Of a DNA stretch of 16,933 bases, positions 6,860 through 12,845 are shown piece by piece. Source of the stretch: Pseudomonadota bacterium (GTDB lineage Bacteria > Pseudomonadota > Gammaproteobacteria > Steroidobacterales > Steroidobacteraceae); contig QGUX01000039.1 of NCBI GenBank assembly GCA_003242275.1, forward strand, positions 1-16,933, written 5' to 3'. The notes below the pieces were generated by a model. That model did no database searches. It was given only the letters and a program-made list of their open reading frames with translations, and was not told the DNA's origin. The position numbers were made by a program, and so were the translations under genes. How positions within the stretch are numbered: the stretch's first letter is position 1; every line of letters begins with the position of its first letter.

Positions 6860-6888
6860 AGCGTAGGCTTGCCCCTCCGGGCTGTCAA
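6860..6888 (-). promoter_or_regulatory. Sigma70-type promoter of the dioxygenase operon
   Basis: On the minus strand a perfect TTGACA (-35, 6888-6883) is separated by 17 bp from TACGCT (-10, 6865-6860). Transcription would begin near 6853, about 28 nt before the ATG at 6825. This is the best -35 box found in the intergenic regions and it sits exactly upstream of the four-gene unit. Pattern match only; the -10 box is weak (3 of 6). Confidence 0.6.
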
Positions 6889-6919
6889 AACGTGCCCCGG
6901 GCAGTCTTCCCTTCTCGCG

Positions 6920-6925
6920 CATAAT
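6920..6925 (+). promoter_or_regulatory. Candidate -10 box for a leaderless ygiD-like transcript
   Basis: CATAAT ends 7 nt before the ATG at 6933, placing the transcript start at about 6932. There is no useful Shine-Dalgarno between it and the ATG, so the mRNA may be leaderless. No recognisable -35 box lies 16-18 bp upstream, so confidence is limited. Confidence 0.35.
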
Positions 6926-6932
6926 CCTTGGA

Positions 6933-7715
6933 ATGCTTCCTTCGCTATATGTTCCGCACGGCGGCGGGCCGTGCTTCTTCATGGAAGATCCCGAGGGGAT
7001 CTGGACGGGGATGGGCGAGTTCCTGCGCGCCCTGCCCGCTTCGCTGCCCGAACGGCCGCGCGCCATCCTGGTGGTCTCCGGCCACTGGGAGACCCGGGGA
7101 CTGGCCCTGACCGGCTCGGCCCGGCCGCCGCTGGTCTACGACTACTACGGCTTCCCGCCGCACACCTACCAGCTCCGCTACGACGCGCCGGGATCGCCCG
7201 AACTGGCCGAACGGGCGGCCCGGCTGCTGGCCGACGCGGGGTTCGCCGCCGGCATCGACCCGGCGCGCGGCCTCGACCATGGCGTGTTCGTGCCGCTGAA
7301 GGTGGCCTTCCCCGCGGCCGACATCCCGGTGGTGGAGCTGTCGCTGGATGCCCGGCTGGACGCCGGCTTCCACCTGGAAGTGGGCCGCGCGCTCGCGCCG
7401 CTGCGCGCCGAGGGCGTGCTGGTGATGGGCGCGGGCATGAGCTTCCACAACCTCAGGGCGCTGGGGGATCCGCGCCTCACCGGTCCCTCGCGCGAGTTCG
7501 ACGCCTGGCTGAACGAGGCGGCCTGCGACGACGCCAGGATGCGCGCCGCGGCGCTGTCGCGCTGGCAGGAGGCGCCGGCCGCGCGGCTGGCGCACCCGCG
7601 CCACGAGCACCTGCTGCCGCTGATGGTGGCGGCGGGCGCCTCCGATGCGCCCGGACGGCGCATCTACAACGAGCTGGTGCTGGGCACCTGGATTTCCGGC
7701 TTCGCCTTCGACTGA
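6933..7715 (+). CDS. ygiD: DODA-type extradiol aromatic ring-opening dioxygenase (YgiD family)
   Basis: A 260-residue cytoplasmic enzyme of the LigB superfamily, in the branch containing plant DOPA 4,5-dioxygenase and E. coli YgiD. It opens catechol-type rings using a bound divalent metal (usually Fe(II), zinc in some structures). Visible metal and active-site residues are His9 in VPHGGGP, His51 in VVSGHWE, His116 in GLDHGVFVPL and the HPRHEHLLPL block at 221-230. Length and domain order are normal and there is no LigA domain, so it is not a duplicate of the gallate dioxygenase-like gene. The ATG at 6933 fits family N-termini (PSLYVPHGGGP). No ribosome-binding site is visible. The gene diverges from the dioxygenase operon with a 107-bp shared region and ends 4 nt from the lrgB stop. 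The physiological substrate is unknown. Confidence 0.9.
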   Translation: MLPSLYVPHGGGPCFFMEDPEGIWTGMGEFLRALPASLPERPRAILVVSGHWETRGLALTGSARPPLVYDYYGFPPHTYQLRYDAPGSPELAERAARLLADAGFAAGIDPARGLDHGVFVPLKVAFPAADIPVVELSLDARLDAGFHLEVGRALAPLRAEGVLVMGAGMSFHNLRALGDPRLTGPSREFDAWLNEAACDDARMRAAALSRWQEAPAARLAHPRHEHLLPLMVAAGASDAPGRRIYNELVLGTWISGFAFD

Positions 7716-7728
7716 AGGTTCAGGCGAA
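7701..7728. repeat. Inverted repeat spanning the ygiD and lrgB stop codons
   Basis: TTCGCCT (7701-7707) and AGGCGAA (7722-7728) are perfect complements around a 14-nt centre that holds both stop codons. A competing inner repeat is CTGAA-GG-TTCAG. It may be a shared bidirectional transcript end for the convergent genes, but there is no T-run in either direction. Confidence 0.4.
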
Positions 7729-8424
7729 CAGCGCCACCAGCAGCGGCGTGGCCAGCACGTTCAGCACGCCGGTGAGCACCATGGCCAGTCCCGCGATGGC
7801 GCCCTCCTCCCGGCCGTCCGCGTGCAGGGCGTGCGCGGTGCCGATGGCGTGGGCGGCCACGCCCCAGGCCACGCCCCTGGCCAGCGTGGAGCGCGCGCCG
7901 ATGCGCGTGAGCATCAGGTCGCCGGCCAGTGCACCGACCAGGCCGGTGATGATGACGAACACCGCGGTCAGTCCCGGCACCCCGCCGAGCTCGCGCGACA
8001 CTTCGATCGCGAACGGCGTGCTGATCGAGCGGGGCAGCAGGGACAGCAGCATCTCTCCCTCGAGTCCCGCCAGCCGGGCCAGCGCCCAGCCCGAGGTGAT
8101 GGCGGCGAGGCTGCCGGCCACCATCGCGGCCAGCAGCACGGGCCAGTGCGCGCGCACCAGCGCGCGCTGCTCCCACACCGGCACGGCGAAGGCCACCACG
8201 GCGGGGCCGAGCAGCACAACCAGCCACTGCGTCCCGGCGATGTACTGGCCATAGGGGGTGTGCGTAGCGAGGAGGATGGTCCCCAGCACCACCGGCGTGA
8301 CCAGGATGGGTGCGAGCAGCGGAGTGGGCCAGCGGCGGTGGCAGCGACGCGCCAGGGCGAACACGGCCAGGGTCAGCAGCGACCAGGCCGCGCCCGAGAC
8401 GAGCCGGGGGCAGTCAACGTCCAT
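7720..8424 (-). CDS. lrgB: LrgB/CidB family membrane protein
   Basis: A 234-residue multi-pass inner-membrane protein of the LrgB family. LrgA and LrgB were named as modulators of murein hydrolase activity in Staphylococcus; family members have since been linked to transport of small metabolites such as pyruvate or glycolate. Family blocks are clear: PRSISTPFAIEVSRELGGVPGLTA, ARGVAWGVAAHAIGTAHAL and EGAIAGLAMVLTGVLN, in a highly hydrophobic context. Length is typical. The ATG at 8424 lies within the last codons of lrgA (11-bp overlap), so translation is coupled. It is the last gene of the sdr-nnrU-lrgA-lrgB unit. Confidence 0.9.
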   Translation of the reverse strand: MDVDCPRLVSGAAWSLLTLAVFALARRCHRRWPTPLLAPILVTPVVLGTILLATHTPYGQYIAGTQWLVVLLGPAVVAFAVPVWEQRALVRAHWPVLLAAMVAGSLAAITSGWALARLAGLEGEMLLSLLPRSISTPFAIEVSRELGGVPGLTAVFVIITGLVGALAGDLMLTRIGARSTLARGVAWGVAAHAIGTAHALHADGREEGAIAGLAMVLTGVLNVLATPLLVALFA

Positions 8425-8809
8425 CGCGGGCCCGCAGGCGGATCGCCAGGCACACGGTCCACGCCGTCACCGCCATCACCACGGCGCTGCCCGCCACGAT
8501 CACCAGCAGTACCGCCAGGCCCGTGGCGCCCAGGAACTGCGGATACTCGAGGATGGCCAGCAGCGCCGGCACGAACAGCACCAGCATGCGGTCGAGCAGC
8601 CAGCCGGCGCCCGGCGCGATGCGCGCCTCCGGCAGCCAGCCCGTCGCCAGCAGCGCCAGGAGCAGCCCGAAGCCGACGATGCTGCCGGGGAGCGGGATGC
8701 CCGCCAGGCGCACCAGCACCTCGCCCACCCACCACAGCGCGAACAGCAGGCCGAGATGCAGCAGCGGGCCCGCGGAGCGGGCCAGTCGCGTGAGGACGCC
8801 GCCGGGCAC
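8414..8809 (-). CDS. lrgA: LrgA/CidA family holin-like membrane protein
   Basis: A 131-residue protein with about four transmembrane segments and the CidA/LrgA signature PLPGSIVGFGLLLALL (PGSIVG at 41-46), followed by a long hydrophobic half with LLDRMLVLFVPALLAI. CidA/LrgA proteins form holin-like oligomers with the partner LrgB/CidB, here encoded immediately downstream with an 11-bp overlap. The start is a GTG at 8809, only 3 nt after the nnrU stop. The Shine-Dalgarno is weak, so translation probably depends on reading through from nnrU. The GTG start is inferred from homology length; no better ATG exists nearby. Confidence 0.88.
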   Translation of the reverse strand: MPGGVLTRLARSAGPLLHLGLLFALWWVGEVLVRLAGIPLPGSIVGFGLLLALLATGWLPEARIAPGAGWLLDRMLVLFVPALLAILEYPQFLGATGLAVLLVIVAGSAVVMAVTAWTVCLAIRLRARDGR

Positions 8810-8812
8810 GCT

Positions 8813-9388
8813 TCAGGCCAGCGGCATGCCGATCAGCAGGCGGTGCAGCCACAGCACCGTGGCCAGGTACAGCGCCAGGCCGAGCACCACCGCGATGATG
8901 TCGTTGCGCAGCGAGGGCGCCGGCAGCGGCATCATCATCGGGCGCGGCGGACGCCGCCCCACCGAGATGCGGTCGAACACCGCCCACACCAGGAAGCCGC
9001 CGAACAGCAGCACGTCGGCCAGCATGCCATTGGCCAGCAGGTGCGCCACCGCCCAGGTCTTCACCGCCACCAGCATCGGGTGCTTCAGCGCCTGCCTGAT
9101 GCGGCCGGGCAGGTAGGCCGCGAAGATCAGCGGGAACACCGGCAGCATCAGGGCGAAGGTCACGTGGCGCAGCCACACCGGCGGGAAGTACAGCGGCACC
9201 GGATGGCGCCGCGCCTCGGCGTAGCCGATCACCAGCAGCACGAAGCCGGCCAGCGACAGCAGCGAGTAGATGCCGCGCCAGGCGTTCACGCCCATGGCCG
9301 CGGCCCAGGCATCGCGCCGCCGTGGCGCCACGATGGAGATCGAGTGCACTCCGAGGAAGAGCACCAGGCCGATGATCAGCAGCAGCAT
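8813..9388 (-). CDS. NnrU family membrane protein
   Basis: A 191-residue inner-membrane protein of the NnrU family. NnrU was first noticed near nitrite and nitric oxide reductase genes, and the family is related to plant 15-cis-zeta-carotene isomerase (Z-ISO), a haem-dependent enzyme. It starts with MLLLIIGLVLFLGVHSISIVAP, has GVNAWRGIYSLLSLAGFVLLVIGY, and contains conserved-looking His residues (HS near 15, WLRHVTF, ALKHPMLV, WAVAHLLANG) that could bind haem. About six hydrophobic segments are visible. The ATG at 9388 has a perfect AAGGAGG 7 nt upstream. No denitrification gene is in the window, so a nitrogen-oxide role is not supported by context. Confidence 0.87.
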   Translation of the reverse strand: MLLLIIGLVLFLGVHSISIVAPRRRDAWAAAMGVNAWRGIYSLLSLAGFVLLVIGYAEARRHPVPLYFPPVWLRHVTFALMLPVFPLIFAAYLPGRIRQALKHPMLVAVKTWAVAHLLANGMLADVLLFGGFLVWAVFDRISVGRRPPRPMMMPLPAPSLRNDIIAVVLGLALYLATVLWLHRLLIGMPLA

Positions 9389-9413
9389 CGCATCTCCTCC
9401 TTGTTCCGGTCGT

Positions 9414-10169
9414 TCAGGCGCGCTGCATGTCCCCGTCGATGGGAATGAGCTGCCCCGAGATGGACTTGCCCGCGTCCGAGGCGAGGAACACGGCGAGCTG
9501 GGCGATGTCCGCCGGATCCACCAGCGCCTTCAGCGACTGGTTGGCGAGGCCGAGGCGCTTTTCCTCCTCGATGCTGCGGCCCGACAGGGCCGCGCGGCCC
9601 GCGAACACGCGCTCGGCTCGCTCGCCGGCCACCGCACCCGGCGCGATGGCGTTGACGCGGATGTTGTACTGGCCCAGCTCCATCGACAGCGTCTTGGTCA
9701 ACCCCACCAGTGCCCACTTGGTGGCCGAGTACGGCGCGCGATTGGCATAGCCGAACCGCCCCGCCGCCGACGACATGTTGATGATGGCGCCGCCACCGGC
9801 CGCGATCAGGTGCGGGATGGCGAGCCGCGCCACGTCGAAGGCGCCGTTGAGGTTCACGCGCAGCACCGCGTCCCAGTCGGCCGGGTCCAGTTCGTGCAGC
9901 GGCCTGGTGGGGCCACCGATGCCGGCATTGTTCACCAGCACGTCGAGGCCGCCGAGGTGCGCGATGGCCGCGGGCACCCAGGCCGACACGGCGGCGCGGT
10001 CGCCCACGTCGCAGCGGCGCGCATGGATGCCCGGCATCTCCTCCATGGCGCGCGCCAGCGCCGCCTCGTCGACGTCGCAGATGGCCACGCGCGCGCCGGT
10101 GGCGTGGAAGGCGCGGGCAATGGCAAGGCCGATGCCACCGGCACCGGCGGTGATGAGGACACGGGACAT
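9414..10169 (-). CDS. SDR family NAD-dependent oxidoreductase
   Basis: A 251-residue classical short-chain dehydrogenase/reductase with a Rossmann fold. The glycine motif is TAGAGGIG (7-14), with Ala in place of the usual first Gly. Asp32 at the end of strand beta-2 suggests NAD(H) preference over NADP(H). NNAG is at 80-83, Asn106, and the catalytic Ser134, Tyr147 and Lys151 are all present (YSATK). The C-terminus SISGQLIPIDGDMQ is typical. It would oxidise or reduce an alcohol or ketone; the substrate is not readable from sequence. It heads the nnrU-lrgAB unit (25 nt to nnrU). No Shine-Dalgarno precedes the ATG, and a -10-like TACACT at 10181-10176 places the transcript start at or beside the ATG. 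Confidence 0.9.
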   Translation of the reverse strand: MSRVLITAGAGGIGLAIARAFHATGARVAICDVDEAALARAMEEMPGIHARRCDVGDRAAVSAWVPAAIAHLGGLDVLVNNAGIGGPTRPLHELDPADWDAVLRVNLNGAFDVARLAIPHLIAAGGGAIINMSSAAGRFGYANRAPYSATKWALVGLTKTLSMELGQYNIRVNAIAPGAVAGERAERVFAGRAALSGRSIEEEKRLGLANQSLKALVDPADIAQLAVFLASDAGKSISGQLIPIDGDMQRA

Positions 10170-10175
10170 GGGCGC

Positions 10176-10181
10176 AGTGTA
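10176..10181 (-). promoter_or_regulatory. Candidate -10 box for a leaderless SDR transcript
   Basis: TACACT on the minus strand (10181-10176, 4 of 6 to consensus) ends 6 nt before the ATG at 10169, so transcription would start on the A of the ATG. No -35 match is seen at 16-18 bp. Weak on its own; reported because the same arrangement recurs at two other starts in this window. Confidence 0.3.
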
Positions 10182-10227
10182 ACCGGGTCCGGAGGCTGCG
10201 CGACCGCGATGGCGGCGCCGGTCCGGC

Positions 10228-10980
10228 CTACTGCCCCGGCGCGCGGCGCGCCGTGAGCACCTTGACCGGTTCGGCCAGCATCTGGCCCTTCATGGCCGGG
10301 TGGCGCGCCTCGGGACTGCGTGGCAGTTCCAGCATGGCGCGCACCACGTCCATGCCCTGCACCACGCGGCCGAACACCGCATACCCCGGATCGCTGCCGT
10401 CGGGCGTGCCGTCCATCGAGACCAGGTCGCCCACCACGATGAAGAAATCGGCGGTGGCCGTGCCCGGCGCCTCGCGCGCCATCGAGATGGCGCCGTCCAC
10501 GTGCGACAGGCCGGTCTGCCGCGGGGACTCGTGCGCAATGGGCTTGAACACCTTGTCCGAGCGGTTCTGCAGCCCCCCCTGCACGATGGCGTAGCGGCCG
10601 TCCTCGCTGACCTTGTGCGCGCGATAGAAGGTCATGCCGTCGAAGCGCTTCGCGTCCACGTAGCGCAGGAAGTTCGCGGCCGTGACGGGCGCGCGCTCGA
10701 CCTCCAGCGCGATGTGGATCTCCCCCATGGTGGTGGCCAGGATGACCGTGGTGGTGGCCGGTGCGGGTGCCTGCGCAGCCTCCGCGGAGCCGGTGGACGC
10801 CTCCGGGTTGCCGGCTGGATCAACGGCAGGTGACGCAGCCTCCAGGGCGACGGCCTCGCCGGTGGCCACCGCCCCTGTCCCGCCGGCCTCCTCCGCTGCC
10901 TGCTGCGCGCCGGCGAGCATGCCGGATCCGCAGAGGAGGACTGCCAGCAACAACCCGTGGCGATGATGGATGCGCTTCAT
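10228..10980 (-). CDS. Exported cyclophilin-type peptidyl-prolyl cis-trans isomerase
   Basis: A 250-residue protein with an N-terminal signal peptide (MKRIHHRHG, then a hydrophobic core ending near LAGA). A roughly 50-residue Ala/Glu/Pro-rich linker follows (about 26-75), then a cyclophilin domain to the C-terminus. Domain landmarks are RFDGMTFYRAHKV (with the catalytic-type Arg), YAIVQGGLQ, ISMAREAPGTATADFFIVVGD and YAVFGRVVQGMDVVRAM. It should catalyse proline isomerisation during folding of periplasmic proteins. The N-terminal linker is longer than in PpiA-type enzymes. The ATG at 10980 starts the signal peptide; the longer upstream reading crosses the divergent promoter and is not supported. 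No Shine-Dalgarno is visible. It lies 58 nt upstream of the SDR gene and diverges from the SnoaL-domain gene. Confidence 0.88.
   Translation of the reverse strand: MKRIHHRHGLLLAVLLCGSGMLAGAQQAAEEAGGTGAVATGEAVALEAASPAVDPAGNPEASTGSAEAAQAPAPATTTVILATTMGEIHIALEVERAPVTAANFLRYVDAKRFDGMTFYRAHKVSEDGRYAIVQGGLQNRSDKVFKPIAHESPRQTGLSHVDGAISMAREAPGTATADFFIVVGDLVSMDGTPDGSDPGYAVFGRVVQGMDVVRAMLELPRSPEARHPAMKGQMLAEPVKVLTARRAPGQ
10237..10253. repeat. Short GC hairpin at the 3' end of the cyclophilin gene
   Basis: CGGCGCG (10237-10243) and CGCGCCG (10247-10253) pair perfectly with a CGG loop, in the last codons of the gene on the minus strand. It could contribute to 3'-end stability or termination, but it has no T-run and lies in a GC-rich coding context where chance repeats are common. 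Confidence 0.25.
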
Positions 10981-10988
10981 GGGACCCG

Positions 10989-11018
10989 ATCGTATGATCC
11001 CCCCGCCACGGAAGACAA
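10989..11018 (-). promoter_or_regulatory. Candidate promoter of the cyclophilin gene
   Basis: On the minus strand TTGTCT (11018-11013, 4 of 6) and TACGAT (10994-10989, 4 of 6) are spaced by 18 bp. The predicted transcript start is about 10982, two bases before the ATG at 10980, consistent with the missing Shine-Dalgarno. Pattern match only. Confidence 0.4.
10993..10998 (+). promoter_or_regulatory. Candidate -10 box for the SnoaL-domain gene
   Basis: TATGAT (5 of 6 to TATAAT) on the plus strand would start transcription near 11005, about 28 nt before the ATG at 11033, which has AGGGGGG as ribosome-binding site. It overlaps the opposing TACGAT of the cyclophilin promoter by two bases, so the two promoters probably compete. 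No clear -35 box is seen. Confidence 0.4.
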
Positions 11019-11032
11019 TGCAGGGGGGCTGA

Positions 11033-12337
11033 ATGAAGCGCATCATCATCGCCGGATTGCTTGTCCTGTCAGGCATCACCCCGGCCCTCGGCGCCGCGCC
11101 CGAATGCGACCGCGCCTGTCTTTCCGGCCTCATCACCCAGTACGTGGACGCGCTGGTGGCGCGCGACCCGGCACGCCTGCCGCTGGCGCCGGACGTGCGC
11201 TTCACCGAGGACTCCCGCGAACTTCCGCTCGGCCAGGGCCTGTGGCAGGCCACCCTTGCCAGGGGCGCCTTCCGCCACGACTACCTCGACGTGCGCGCGC
11301 AGGTCGCCGCCGCGCACGTGGAGCTGCGCGAGGGCGCGCAGCCGGTGCTGTTCTCGCTGGTGCTGTACGTGAAGGAACGGCGCATCGCCGGCATCGAGAC
11401 CCTGGTCCAGCGCATCACGCCCGGCTCGCGCATGCAGCCCACCATGCTGGGCTCGCCGCTCGCGCACCTGGACGACCCGGTGCCGGCGGAGCGCCGCATG
11501 TCGCGCAACGCGATGATCCGCACCGCCCTCACCTACACCGAGGGCCTGCGCATCGGCAGTTTCGTCAACGCGCCCACGCCCTTCGGGCCGCAGGCCTACC
11601 GCGTGGAGAACGGCATGTTCATGGCCGGATACGGCTGCCCGCGCGAGAGCTGCCCGGACATCCTCACGCAGCGGATCATCCCGCACCCCGACGTCGTCGC
11701 CAGCGTCGCCGCGGTGGACGAGGAGAAGGGCGTGGTGCTGCTGTGGATGAACTTCGGCGACACCAATTCCTACGGCCCGGGCAATGCGCTGGTCACGCTC
11801 GAGGCCTTCAAGGTGTACGACGGGCAGATCCACGTGGTGCATGCCTTCTTCCGCACGCTGCCGGCGGCCACGCAACGCAACTGGCCCACGCTGGACGCGA
11901 TGAACGTGCCGGCACCGGGCAGCATCGAGGCGCGCCTGCGCCGCGCCGAGGACGAGGCGGCCATCGAGCGGCTGCTGCTGGAATACGGCCGCACGCTCGA
12001 TGCGCGCGACTTCGCCGCGTACGCGGCGCTGTTCGCACCCGAGGGCAAGTGGAAGGGCGCGCTGGGCACCTACACGGGCCCGAAGGAGATCCAGGAGGCG
12101 ATGGAGCGCATCTTCGCCGCCGCCACCGACATTCCCAGGGGCAGCAACTTCCACGTGATGTCGAACTTCATCATCGACGTGCAGGGCGACCGCGCCACGG
12201 CGAAGTCGATGTTCGTGTTCTACCGCATGGAGGGCAACAAGCCCGTCGCCGAGGTCGCCGGCCGCTACGAGGACGTGCTGGTGCGCATCGGCGGCGTGTG
12301 GAAATTCCTGGAGCGCAACGCACTGCCGCCGGGCTGA
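11033..12337 (+). CDS. Exported protein with an uncharacterised N-terminal region and a C-terminal SnoaL/NTF2-like domain
   Basis: A 434-residue protein with a signal peptide (MKRIIIAGLLVLSGITPALG, cleavage near residue 21). Residues 25-295 resemble an uncharacterised exported family (ITQYVDALVARDPARLPLA, VRFTEDS, LPLGQGLW, RIAGIETLVQRI, ERRMSRNAMIRTALTYTEGL). The first ~110 of these also have an NTF2-like helix-then-sheet pattern. Residues 296-434 are a SnoaL-type NTF2-like domain (EAAIERLLLEYGRTLDARDFAAYAALFAPEGKW, NFHVMSNFIIDV, AGRYEDVLVRIGGVWKFLERNA). NTF2-like domains form pockets used as isomerases, hydratases or binding modules; no ligand can be deduced. The ATG follows AGGGGGG and gives a proper signal peptide. 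It stands alone on its strand with a 169-bp gap downstream. The domain join makes it longer than either family alone. Confidence 0.8.
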   Translation: MKRIIIAGLLVLSGITPALGAAPECDRACLSGLITQYVDALVARDPARLPLAPDVRFTEDSRELPLGQGLWQATLARGAFRHDYLDVRAQVAAAHVELREGAQPVLFSLVLYVKERRIAGIETLVQRITPGSRMQPTMLGSPLAHLDDPVPAERRMSRNAMIRTALTYTEGLRIGSFVNAPTPFGPQAYRVENGMFMAGYGCPRESCPDILTQRIIPHPDVVASVAAVDEEKGVVLLWMNFGDTNSYGPGNALVTLEAFKVYDGQIHVVHAFFRTLPAATQRNWPTLDAMNVPAPGSIEARLRRAEDEAAIERLLLEYGRTLDARDFAAYAALFAPEGKWKGALGTYTGPKEIQEAMERIFAAATDIPRGSNFHVMSNFIIDVQGDRATAKSMFVFYRMEGNKPVAEVAGRYEDVLVRIGGVWKFLERNALPPG

Positions 12338-12506
12338 CCGCGAACGCTCCAGCATGGATCGCCGCGGACGTGGGTGGAACTCCCCCGCCGCGGTGTCGCC
12401 GTAGGAAGGCACCGACCGCCGCTGCGGACCCTGTGCCGATGGCCGCCCGGGAACGGCCCGCGCATGTTGGCGCGGTCGCGGACCATCGATCCCGAACGGA
12501 GGCTCC
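12338..12506. other. Intergenic region, no gene seen
   Basis: 169 bp between the SnoaL-domain gene and the DUF2934 gene. I see the ribosome-binding site CGGAGG shortly before the DUF2934 ATG, but no convincing promoter, terminator with T-run, RNA gene or repeat. Short open readings here have no family resemblance. Confidence 0.6.
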
Positions 12507-12845
12507 ATGCAGACTTTCAACCAGGACCGGATCGCGAAACTCGCCTACCAGCTCTGGCAGGACCGCGGATGTCCGCAAGGGTCGCCCGAGGTGGACTGGG
12601 AGCGCGCGGTGGAGATGCTGGAAGCCGGTTCCGCCGATGCCGGCAACGAGGTCCTGTCGGCGCCCTCGCCATTGCCGGCGGGTTTCGTGCAGGGAGCCGA
12701 AGGCGCCCGGGCGGAGGAAGCGGGCGCAGCGCCCGCCTCGCCACAGGCGCCGGCCGGATCACGGGACGGCGACGCCACCGCCCCTTCGGCCGCGGCCTCG
12801 CGCCCGCGCGGCAAGGGCCGGTCAGCCCGCCGGCCCTCCCCCTGA
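12507..12845 (+). CDS. DUF2934 domain protein
   Basis: A 112-residue protein whose first ~39 residues match the short DUF2934 domain: DRIAKLAYQLWQDRGCPQGSPEVDWERAVEMLE, the RIAxLAYxLWxxRGxPxGSPExDWxxA pattern. The rest is a low-complexity Ala/Pro/Gly tail that becomes Arg/Lys-rich (RPRGKGRSARRPSP). The function of the domain is unknown. In proteobacteria it is frequently encoded near glycogen or trehalose metabolism genes, which fits its position here. The ATG is preceded by CGGAGGCTCC. Its last 24 bp overlap, tail to tail, the 3' end of the debranching-enzyme gene. The basic tail might bind nucleic acid; that is inference. Confidence 0.82.
   Translation: MQTFNQDRIAKLAYQLWQDRGCPQGSPEVDWERAVEMLEAGSADAGNEVLSAPSPLPAGFVQGAEGARAEEAGAAPASPQAPAGSRDGDATAPSAAASRPRGKGRSARRPSP

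Larger units (their letters stand above)
10959..11053. repeat. Inverted repeat formed by the two divergent start regions (MKRI...)
   Basis: The first 22 nt of the cyclophilin gene (minus strand, 10980-10959) and the first 21 nt of the SnoaL-domain gene (plus strand, 11033-11053) are identical except for one extra C after ATGAAGCGCATC. They therefore form a near-perfect inverted repeat around the 52-bp spacer 10981-11032. The indel changes the frame, so the proteins read MKRIHHRH and MKRIIIAG. Weaker similarity continues for several bases beyond the arms. Confidence 0.8.

Noticed and set aside
10981..11032. Spacer between the inverted repeat arms as a programmed invertible promoter
   Set aside because: Attractive, but no recombinase is nearby, the spacer is very short and the arms are coding; kept only as one possible reading of the repeat.
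10981..11253. N-terminal extension of the cyclophilin frame past the ATG at 10980
   Set aside because: It would cross the divergent promoter and the start of the SnoaL-domain gene and would bury the signal peptide.
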